From Microbacterium luteum (lineage in GTDB: Bacteria; Actinomycetota; Actinomycetes; Actinomycetales; Microbacteriaceae): 64,000 nucleotides of DNA. The DNA lies in NCBI RefSeq assembly GCF_015277875.1, contig NZ_CP063814.1, positions 2,108,001-2,172,000 of the forward strand, read 5' to 3'. A program made the translations under genes and the position numbers. Numbering within the stretch: the stretch's first letter is position 1; each line of letters begins with the position of its first letter. The notes under the pieces are model-generated. The model saw only the letters and a list, made by a program, of their open reading frames with translations, had not been told where the DNA came from and did not search any database. Positions 26,156 through 32,904 of this stretch are shown here, piece after piece.

Positions 26156-26968
26156 ATGCAAGCGCTTGAGACAGCTGAGCCTCCTCGCCTTCCGGACGAG
26201 CGGGTCGCGGTCTGCGGTGACTGGCACGGCAGCATTGGTTGGCTACGTACTCTCGCGCCGGCGATCTCGGTACTCGCGCCAGACATCACCACGATTCTGC
26301 AGCTTGGCGACTGGTGGATGGACCCGGTGAGAAGTGACGCCGTTTTCCTTGACGCCGGTATCCGACGCGTGTGTGTCACCCTTGGGAACCACGAGCCGTG
26401 GAACACCATCTCGCCTCTTCTTGACGGGCGCCCGGGCGGAGCTGTTCGGGTCTCGGAGGTGACGTGGATCCTGCCTCGGCCTGCGCGACTTGAGATCGGC
26501 GGACGGAAGATTCTGTCGCTAGGTGGCGCATCGTCCGTCGACCGGCGATGGCGGAGCGAGGGAAGGGAATGGTGGCCGGACGAGTCCATCACTGACGAGC
26601 ACGTTGCTGCCGCGACCGTCGGCGGAGCGGTGGACATCATGCTCACTCATGAGTCGCCAGCGCAATCTCCCGTAGGTCCGGTTCGGGGGCTCCTGCGGAC
26701 GAACCCGATGGGGTATCCGAAGGACGCGCTTATCGAGTCGGCCGCATCCCGGGCACGAATCAGCCAGGTGTGGGACATCGTGCGACCGTCTCTGCTCATG
26801 CACGGCCACATGCATGCCCCGGGCCAGGGCATCACCGATGACGGTCGCCGCGTCGTGAGTCTCGGCTGCGACGGCCAGCAAGGCAATCTCGCCGTCCTCG
26901 ACCTTCGAACGCTCACGCTCGAGATTCCCACCCTCCGCCAAGTCCTAGAAGCTGCAAGACAGGCATAG
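26156..26968 (+). CDS. Calcineurin-like metallophosphoesterase
   Basis: A 270-residue stand-alone metallophosphoesterase. The five metal-site motifs appear in order: VAVCGDWHGS (Asp-x-His), ILQLGDWWMDP, VTLGNHEPWN (Asn-His-Glu), IMLTHESPAQ (His) and LLMHGHMHAPG (Gly-His-x-His). GGASSVDRRWRSEGREWWPDE between them resembles predicted DNA/RNA or nucleotide phosphoesterases of this superfamily. The ATG at 26156 is the most likely start; GTG and TTG codons at 26150 and 26153 are alternatives with no better ribosome site. It lies between the HTH-like gene and the IS21-interrupted gene. Substrate unknown. Confidence 0.85.
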   Translation: MQALETAEPPRLPDERVAVCGDWHGSIGWLRTLAPAISVLAPDITTILQLGDWWMDPVRSDAVFLDAGIRRVCVTLGNHEPWNTISPLLDGRPGGAVRVSEVTWILPRPARLEIGGRKILSLGGASSVDRRWRSEGREWWPDESITDEHVAAATVGGAVDIMLTHESPAQSPVGPVRGLLRTNPMGYPKDALIESAASRARISQVWDIVRPSLLMHGHMHAPGQGITDDGRRVVSLGCDGQQGNLAVLDLRTLTLEIPTLRQVLEAARQA

Positions 26969-27198
26969 CGACACATTCACCTCGCATCACCACACACTTC
27001 GCGCCGCTGAGCGGATACGGCGGGGCTCGCGCGGTTCCACAGGCCGTCTGCGCGTTGGCCACGAAAGGGATGAGGCGCGACAGCCCTGCCAACCTCGTCG
27101 TGAGCCGGCTCGACCGCGCGGCCATTGCGAGGGGTGACGGCCGACTGCCCGCGACAGTGGCACCCGATTCGCCGTACTTTGAAGATCTCGACGCGGGA

Positions 27199-27306
27199 TC
27201 ACTCCCGTCGTCGAAGCGCCAGCAACCGGTGCAACGCTTGGGCGCGCTTCTCACCGAGAGTCCCCGTCTGCAGCCTTTGAAGCTGACGCCCCAGCCAGCG
27301 CGCGAG
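27199..27306 (-). pseudogene. 3' fragment of helicase-associated gene cut by IS21
   Basis: Read on the minus strand this is the last 35 codons plus stop of the gene that begins at 30415: after the target duplication it continues RWLGRQLQRLQTGTLGEK and ends HRLLALRRRE-stop. The frame matches the 5' fragment exactly once one copy of CGCGAG and the insertion sequence are removed. The RWLGRQL...LGEKRAQAL pattern is that of a helicase-associated repeat. Confidence 0.8.
27301..27306. repeat. Target-site duplication of IS21 element, left copy
   Basis: CGCGAG directly abuts the TGTTTAGAC end of the element, and the same CGCGAG follows its other end at 29954-29959. This marks the insertion point precisely. 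Confidence 0.85.
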
Positions 27307-27385
27307 TGTTTAGACGGCGCTTCGGAAAGCGCGTGTGTGGGGATCGGAAAGCGTGGGCGCGGCGGTCGGAAAGCGCGCCGCGCCC
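27307..27385 (+). repeat. Left terminal repeat of IS21 element
   Basis: It begins TGTTTAGACGGCGCTTCGG and contains GGAAAGCG three times at roughly 20-25-base spacing. The right end (29881-29953, reverse strand) starts TGTTTAGACGACGCTTCGG with two exact and one altered (GGGTAGCG) unit. Such repeated subterminal boxes are transposase-binding sites in IS21 elements. Confidence 0.85.
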
Positions 27386-27394
27386 AGCGGTGGG

Positions 27395-28174
27395 CTATCC
27401 GGCGTGTACCTCTTCTTCGGTGATGGCAGCGGTGTGGCGGCGCATGTTGGGGCCGGCGAGTTGCACGATCTCGGCGTTGGAGATGATCCGGTTCAGGATC
27501 GACTCGGCGATCACTGCATCGTGGAGAGATTTGTACCAGTCCTCGGGGTCGAACTGACTGGTCACTGCGGTTGAGCCTCTGCCTTCGCGTGCGGCGAGGA
27601 TGTTGAGCAGCTCGGCCGCGGTCTCGCTCGTGATCGGCGTTGTTAAGAAGTCGTCGAGCACGAGCAGGTCGCAGGAGTGCAGCTCGCTGAGGAACCGTAG
27701 CCGGGCGGGGTCGGTGTGGTGGTGGACGGCGAGCTGGTTGGCGAGGTCGTCGAGCCGGTAGTACCGGGCGGTGTAGTCGCGTCGGCAGGCGGCGTGCACG
27801 AGCGCTTGCGCGAGGTAGGACTTGCCGACGCTCGACGATCCCAGGACGACGAGGTTCGTGGTGCGGTCGATCCAGTGGCATGCTGCGAGGCGGGCGACGA
27901 CCTCGCGGTTCAAGCTGCGGCCTTCGAGGTAGCGGATGTCTTCGACGCAAGCGGCCGGGTTCGGGGTGCGGGACGCTTTGAGCAGTTTCATCATGCGCCG
28001 CTCGCCTCGGGCGGCGGTTTCCTGCTCGAGGGCATGGCGGATCTTCTGTGAGAAGGTCCATTCATCGAAGGTGGGGTCGTTGGCGATGTCGATGACGGCT
28101 TCGCCGAACGCGGTCATTCGCAACCGGGTGAACAGGGGCATGTCGTCGATGGTGAGGTGCTGGTCACGCATCAT
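27395..28174 (-). CDS. istB: IS21-family ATP-binding helper protein IstB
   Basis: A 259-residue AAA+ ATPase that assists IstA in target selection and strand transfer. Walker A is VVLGSSSVGKSYLAQALVHA, Walker B CDLLVLDDFLTTPI, and the IstB-type C-terminal end includes ILNRIISNAEIVQLAGPNMR. Its start overlaps the 3' end of istA by 11 bases, the usual translational coupling in IS21. Confidence 0.95.
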   Translation of the reverse strand: MMRDQHLTIDDMPLFTRLRMTAFGEAVIDIANDPTFDEWTFSQKIRHALEQETAARGERRMMKLLKASRTPNPAACVEDIRYLEGRSLNREVVARLAACHWIDRTTNLVVLGSSSVGKSYLAQALVHAACRRDYTARYYRLDDLANQLAVHHHTDPARLRFLSELHSCDLLVLDDFLTTPITSETAAELLNILAAREGRGSTAVTSQFDPEDWYKSLHDAVIAESILNRIISNAEIVQLAGPNMRRHTAAITEEEVHAG

Positions 28175-29813
28175 CGCCCTCGATTCCCTGACCGGTGCCG
28201 ATGAGGTTGTCGAGGCTGAACGCGCTGATGCCGGCCAGGTGGGCCCGGCTGGTGTCCCGCCCGGCGGGTGGACGCGACGACGGCGGAGTGTCCGCTCTGG
28301 CCCAGGCCTCTGGATCGGCGCTGGGTCTGGCGTCCTGCTCGGCGCGGACCGCGGCGATGGCGTGCTTCACGGAGGTGTAGCTGACCTGCCGGCGCTCGTC
28401 ACCGTCCGTGAGGCGTCGGCAGGCCTGCTCCAGGAGTTGCCGGTTCCCGCGCTTTCCGAGGTCGAGGATGTTCATGCAGGAGCGGAATCCTTGCGCCTCG
28501 ATCGTCTTCGAATCCAGCAGGCGGGTCAGGGCGGTCACGGTCCCGGGGCCTGCTTTCGCGGCCTGGCGGAGGAAGTAGGCGCGGGTCCAGAGCCCGGCCT
28601 GATCTTCCAGGTGGGCGGGTGCGTGCTCCGGGTCGGTGACGTAGCGGTTGCGGTGCCTGCCGAGCTGGTGGGTGGCGATCACTTCCCCGTCAGCGAGGAC
28701 GTCGAGCGTGTCGCCGACGATCCGCACGTCCACCCCGCGGCCGGCGAACCCGTACGGGACGGAGTACTTGATCGTGTCGATCTGGATATGCCAGTCGCGA
28801 TGCACCTTCGCTTTCCGCCACGTCACCGGCTCCCATCGCTGTTCGGGCAACTCGAGCAGCGCCGGCTTCTCGTGCTCGGTGAACCAATCCCACCGCGATC
28901 GTGCCTCTCCGCGGAACGGGGTCCGGTGGTTGATCCATTCCACCCGCTCGGCGATCGCGTCGTTCAGGTCGTCGAGGGAGGCGAACACCTGGTCGGCGAG
29001 GTAATGGATGACCCAGTTCGTGACCACCTTCACCCCGGATTCGACATGACCCTTGTCTCTGGGTGCCGCGGATCTGGTCGGGACCGCAGCGGTTCGGTAG
29101 TGCTCGAGGAACTGCGCGTAGGAGGAGTTCACGTCGCGGGCGCGTTCGCTCTTGCTGATCTGGTTCGACGCCGTCGACGCGTTGTCCGGCACGACCAGCA
29201 ACGTGACGCCGTCTATGTATTCGAATGCTCGCCGGTGCGCGTCCGCCCAGGCGGGGAACTTCTCGTCCAGACACCCGTAAGCGAACACGAGCCCGGAGTA
29301 CGGCAGCGACGCCACGAACACCGACACCGAGGTGACCTGCCCAGAGATCGGGTCGACGATCTGCATCCGGGTGCCCGCCCAGTCGACCTGCATCGTATGC
29401 CCGGGGACGTGCTGGATCGGGGCGGTGAGGTCGTTGACTCGCACGTGCTCGGCGACGATCTGACAGAACCGTTCATACCCATAGTGGCTGCGGCCATCGG
29501 GAGCGTCGACCTGCAGATACTGCGCCCACAACACCTTCAGCGGGGGCTTGTTCCGCCCCAGCCTGGCAGCGACGACTCTGTCGATATCGACCGGCACGAA
29601 CTCCCCGGTGACGCTCTTGCGCCCGTCGGAGAACAGCCCGTCAACGTCTTCGCGTGAGAGCGCGTCGACCTGGCTGACAGCCGTCAGCTCGTGTTCGTCG
29701 AGCACCCGGCGGACCTTCGCGATCGTGCGCTGCGAGCATCCCTCCCGGGCAGCGATCTCGCGATACGGGACCTTGTCCAGCACGAGCCGCATCAACTGGC
29801 GGTAGTCGGTCAT
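28164..29813 (-). CDS. istA: IS21-family transposase IstA
   Basis: A 549-residue DDE transposase. The N-terminal HTH (YREIAAREGCSQRTIAKVRR) is followed by the retroviral-integrase-type core: first Asp in HTMQVDWAGTRMQIVD, second in LLVVPDNASTAS, and Glu in DKGHVESGVKVVTNW. A C-terminal beta domain (VPYGFAGRGVDVRIVGDTLD) follows. Length and motif order are normal, with no frameshift. Confidence 0.95.
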   Translation of the reverse strand: MTDYRQLMRLVLDKVPYREIAAREGCSQRTIAKVRRVLDEHELTAVSQVDALSREDVDGLFSDGRKSVTGEFVPVDIDRVVAARLGRNKPPLKVLWAQYLQVDAPDGRSHYGYERFCQIVAEHVRVNDLTAPIQHVPGHTMQVDWAGTRMQIVDPISGQVTSVSVFVASLPYSGLVFAYGCLDEKFPAWADAHRRAFEYIDGVTLLVVPDNASTASNQISKSERARDVNSSYAQFLEHYRTAAVPTRSAAPRDKGHVESGVKVVTNWVIHYLADQVFASLDDLNDAIAERVEWINHRTPFRGEARSRWDWFTEHEKPALLELPEQRWEPVTWRKAKVHRDWHIQIDTIKYSVPYGFAGRGVDVRIVGDTLDVLADGEVIATHQLGRHRNRYVTDPEHAPAHLEDQAGLWTRAYFLRQAAKAGPGTVTALTRLLDSKTIEAQGFRSCMNILDLGKRGNRQLLEQACRRLTDGDERRQVSYTSVKHAIAAVRAEQDARPSADPEAWARADTPPSSRPPAGRDTSRAHLAGISAFSLDNLIGTGQGIEGDDA

Positions 29814-29880
29814 CAGGAATCATTCCTCTCACCCCGACGAACACTCGTCGACAGGGGTGAGAGTCATCATTGAGCAGCCA

Positions 29881-29953
29881 CGCGCGCTACCCGATGCTTA
29901 CACGCGCGCTTTCCGATCTTTACACACGCGCTTTCCGAAGCGTCGTCTAAACA
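29881..29953 (-). repeat. Right terminal repeat of IS21 element
   Basis: Read on the minus strand it starts TGTTTAGACGACGCTTCGG and matches the left end closely over the first ~45 bases. It carries GGAAAGCG twice plus GGGTAGCG. The target duplication CGCGAG follows at 29954-29959. Confidence 0.85.
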
Positions 29954-30415
29954 CGCGAGAGCGAACTCCCGAGCATCTTCACCGTTCAAGCGCGGCAGGT
30001 CACCCATGTCTTTGACGAAGGTGACGCAAGCTGCCAGGTTCGTGCGCCACACGCTCTCCAGGGGATCCCAGTCGAAGGCGGGCGACACGTCGAGCCGAGC
30101 CCGCTGATACGCGTTGAGCTGATCCTCGAAACGCCGCTGATATCGCGCCCATTCGCCGAGCCGTCGTTCCTCGTCGCCGAGAGTGGTGCGCGCTCGCGTG
30201 TTCTCGCGTGGTGCCCGACCGAGCATGCGCCAGTGATCCTCGTATCGATGGAGCGTTTCGATCCATTTGGCCGCCCGCCTCGACGTGGCAGAAATTTCCT
30301 GAAGAATCCACGACGCCGTCATTGAATACCGGTTCGCGTCGATGTCGTCGGGTCTTGCGGACCGCCACAGGGCGTCGGCTTGGGCATGGAGTTCGTCGCG
30401 TGTCGGCGTGAGCAC
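29954..30415 (-). pseudogene. 5' fragment of helicase-associated-domain gene, interrupted by IS21
   Basis: This fragment begins at a GTG (30415) with AAAGGA 4 bases upstream and encodes about 154 residues up to EDAREFALA, where the IS21 element enters. Joined to 27306-27199 it gives a ~187-residue protein. It carries two helicase-associated repeats: GRAPRENTRARTTLGDEERR-LGEWARYQRR, and PRLNGEDAREFALA/RWLGRQLQRL. Such small HA-domain proteins are frequent on actinobacterial accessory regions; their role is unknown. Translation through the IS end would add a false tail (CLDDASES...) and stop at 29867. A start at 30448 is possible but lacks a ribosome site. Confidence 0.8.
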
Positions 30416-30584
30416 GGGGTCCTTTCGGGGCGCAAGTGGTGCGCCCACATGGACCTATGCGCAGTGCGGATCCGCAGGTCGACCACGCGGCGTGGCGTCG
30501 TCGTTGTCGCTGAGTCGGCGGACTCACGCATCCGCGATTCGTAGCGTGTCGATGTCGATGCAACGCGCCGCCGAAGGGAACCCA

Positions 30585-30908
30585 ATGTCCAGCGCCACCC
30601 ACGATGAGCCCTTCCTCACGGATGACATGCACGGGACCCACGTCGTCGAGACCGCAGACGGAACCGACCTCTGTGTCGATCTCGACGCCCGCACCGTCAC
30701 GACCTTCGCGACGCCCCCAAGCCCCCTGCGGCGCCGAACCCGCGAACAGGTCGACCTGGTACTGCTCGCGACCTGTCGCGTCGGCGAGCCGATGGTGCTC
30801 CTCCTCGATCTCGACATCCCCGGGGTCTGGTTCACCCGACGCACGACCGAGCCCGTGGCGCGAATCCTGCCAACGACGTCCCGCACGAGATTGGAACGCG
30901 CAAGGTGA
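30585..30908 (+). CDS. Small protein leading the recombinase operon
   Basis: A 107-residue protein beginning at the ATG that follows AAGGGA by 5-6 bases. It is acidic in the first half (DEPFLTDDMHGTHVVETADG) and ends basic (TTSRTRLERAR). A hydrophobic strand LVLLATCRVGEPMVLLLDLD sits in the middle. No domain is recognised. Its stop overlaps the start of the first recombinase-like gene by 4 bases (GTGA), so it belongs to the mobility module. By position it could be an accessory or directionality protein, as in other recombinase trios; this is inference. Confidence 0.6.
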   Translation: MSSATHDEPFLTDDMHGTHVVETADGTDLCVDLDARTVTTFATPPSPLRRRTREQVDLVLLATCRVGEPMVLLLDLDIPGVWFTRRTTEPVARILPTTSRTRLERAR

Positions 30909-31816
30909 CGCGGCCCCCAATGGACCCGAGCGAGACGCTCGGATCCTCAGACCCAGCGCTCCCGACGTATACGCCCATAAACGCTCGCCCGTACTGGGCG
31001 GAGCTCGAACCAGCGGTCACGCGCGCCGTGACCATCGCTGCCCAGACGTTGAACCGTGACCCCGGCAGCCTGTACCCCCCAGCCACCGCATTCGCTCTCT
31101 GGGCATGGCAGACACGGGGTGTGCCCGCCGAGACGACGCGGATCTTTCGTCAACGACTCGTTGACGAGTTCGTTCATCTCGGGATGCCGGAATTCTCCCG
31201 CAGTAGCCGGGCCACGTACCGCTCGACGCTTCTTGCCATAGCTGAGGTCGTCACGCCGACGTACGAGAAGACCCTGCCGATCCCGCGCTCCGAACCGACG
31301 GCCCCCTATTCGGCATCCGAGGTGGCCGCCCTCAGAAGCTGGGCGGTACGGCAAGGGCGTCCCAGCCGGCGGCGCGATGCACTGGTCCTGCTTGCGCTCG
31401 GCCTCGGCGCCGGGCTCGCCACCCGGGAGCTCCTTACGGTCCGTGGCACGGACCTGGAATGGCACGACGGCATCCTTCACGTCACGGTGTGGGAGCCACG
31501 CACTCGGCTCGTGCCCGTGTTGCCGCACTGGACCGCACCACTGCTCGACTTTCTCGACGACGAGGATCGCGACCGTTGGGTGTTCCGCCCCGGACGGCAG
31601 GGCGTCCGGGGCGCCCAAGTCACCGATTTCCTCCACCGCGGTCAGCGGACGGACCTCGATGTCCGCCCTGCCCGCATGCGAACAACCTGGCTACTGACCC
31701 ACTTGATCGCAGGCACAGCCCCGCGCGAGCTTCTCTGCATTGCCGGGCTGGAGAATCTCGCCGCACTCGACCGAATCACACGCTTCATTCCGCAGCCCAT
31801 AGCTCCCATGCACTGA
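30905..31816 (+). CDS. Tyrosine-recombinase-like protein lacking the nucleophile Tyr
   Basis: A 303-residue protein with the outline of a phage-type integrase. The SAM-like N-terminal domain covers ~60-125 (FALWAWQTRGVPAETTRIF). The catalytic-like domain shows LGLGAGLATRELLTVRGTDL (Arg174 at the first Arg position), RLVPVLPHWT (beta-turn), and RPARMRTTWLLTHLIAG (Arg259). The LGH box is replaced by AGLENLAA and the nucleophile position reads ITRFIPQ, i.e. Phe294. It may be a catalytically dead partner of the next protein rather than an active recombinase. GTG start overlapping the upstream small gene. Confidence 0.7.
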   Translation: MTRPPMDPSETLGSSDPALPTYTPINARPYWAELEPAVTRAVTIAAQTLNRDPGSLYPPATAFALWAWQTRGVPAETTRIFRQRLVDEFVHLGMPEFSRSSRATYRSTLLAIAEVVTPTYEKTLPIPRSEPTAPYSASEVAALRSWAVRQGRPSRRRDALVLLALGLGAGLATRELLTVRGTDLEWHDGILHVTVWEPRTRLVPVLPHWTAPLLDFLDDEDRDRWVFRPGRQGVRGAQVTDFLHRGQRTDLDVRPARMRTTWLLTHLIAGTAPRELLCIAGLENLAALDRITRFIPQPIAPMH

Positions 31817-31851
31817 CATCGGTCAAGCGCTTCGAGAGCCGGTGAATGGTC

Positions 31852-32904
31852 ATGCGAGCTACCGGCCAGCTCACATCACAAGTTTTCCGAGCCGCCGCGT
31901 ACATGCTCGGCATGACCGCGAAACACCGACTCAACGACATCCTCCGCGACAAGCAAACGTACGCTCACCTCCGCGACATCAACCCCGACATGCCTGACTT
32001 CGTCTGGCACGTCATGCTCGGCTACCGCCCGCACGTCAACCACGCACAGTGGGACGCCGTCCGAGAGTTCACCCTCGCGACTGCCGTTGCTCTTCGGCCC
32101 ACGACGTTCGACAGCACACGACGTCTGATGTCGATGTCGGCACGGTTTCACGCCTGGCTCTGGGCATCGACGGGACTGGAGCTGACGGTCGGCCGCGTCT
32201 ACACGCAGACCAACATCGATCTCTACCTGCAGAACCAGCTGGGACACCGCTCCCCCGAGCACAAGTGGGGTGTGGCTCGACAGCTGGTCGCGAACGGCCG
32301 CGAGCTCACGAACGCCGAGCTCCACGGGCTTCCCGCCCCGGACATGAAGCTCCGTGCCCCGTTCGCGCCCGCCCAGATCGCGACCATGCACAGCTGGGCA
32401 ACCCGCCTCACCACGGTGAAGAAACGTCAGAACGCCTGGGCACTGCTCGGCTTGGCCGGCGGCGCCGGACTCCGCGCGGAAGAGATCGTCGGCGTCAATG
32501 TCGAGCACATCGACGCCCAGAACGGCCGCGTGTTCGTCAACGTCGAAGGAACGAGAGCGCGCCGCGTGCCTGTCCGTCATTCCTGGGCGCGCGTCCTCCT
32601 CCGAAGCATCGAAGGACGCAACGCTGGCGAGCGAGTCTTCCGCGGCCCGCACATCGAGGAGTACCGCCCCCGCATCATCCAAACCTTCCTCACCGACCAC
32701 CCTGCGCCTGTCCGCCCAACGCCGTGCCGCCTCCGTGCAAGCTGGCTCGTACACCACCTCGATAACGGTGTGCCCCTCCAGGTACTGAAGGAACTTGGAG
32801 GTTTCCGCACGTATGACACGCTCACCCGCTACGTCGACTTCACCCGCCCCGTCGATCCGTCCGATTACACCGGTCTCCTCATCGGCGACGAGGTCCCCCG
32901 ATGA
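31852..32904 (+). CDS. Tyrosine-recombinase-like protein
   Basis: A 350-residue integrase-like protein. The ATG at 31852 is chosen because GGTGA lies 6 bases upstream; an in-frame ATG at 31846 has no spacing. The catalytic-like features are GGAGLRAEEIVGVNVEHID (first Arg), RARRVPVRHSW (strand), PCRLRASWLVHHLDNG (second Arg), KELGGFRTYD (in place of LGH) and LTRYVDF with Tyr about residue 327. It thus keeps both Arg and the Tyr but lacks canonical His residues. It overlaps the following DDE-like gene by 4 bases. Together with the preceding protein it probably forms the integration machinery of the island. Confidence 0.75.
   Translation: MRATGQLTSQVFRAAAYMLGMTAKHRLNDILRDKQTYAHLRDINPDMPDFVWHVMLGYRPHVNHAQWDAVREFTLATAVALRPTTFDSTRRLMSMSARFHAWLWASTGLELTVGRVYTQTNIDLYLQNQLGHRSPEHKWGVARQLVANGRELTNAELHGLPAPDMKLRAPFAPAQIATMHSWATRLTTVKKRQNAWALLGLAGGAGLRAEEIVGVNVEHIDAQNGRVFVNVEGTRARRVPVRHSWARVLLRSIEGRNAGERVFRGPHIEEYRPRIIQTFLTDHPAPVRPTPCRLRASWLVHHLDNGVPLQVLKELGGFRTYDTLTRYVDFTRPVDPSDYTGLLIGDEVPR

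Larger units (their letters stand above)
27307..29953. mobile_element. IS21-family insertion sequence (2647 bp)
   Basis: The element has the IS21 plan: two overlapping genes, istA then istB, on the minus strand, bounded by long imperfect inverted repeats that start TGTTTAGAC and carry multiple GGAAAGCG units. It ends TG...CA and is flanked by the 6-bp duplication CGCGAG. Both genes are full length, so it may still be active. It sits inside a helicase-associated-domain gene. Confidence 0.93.
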
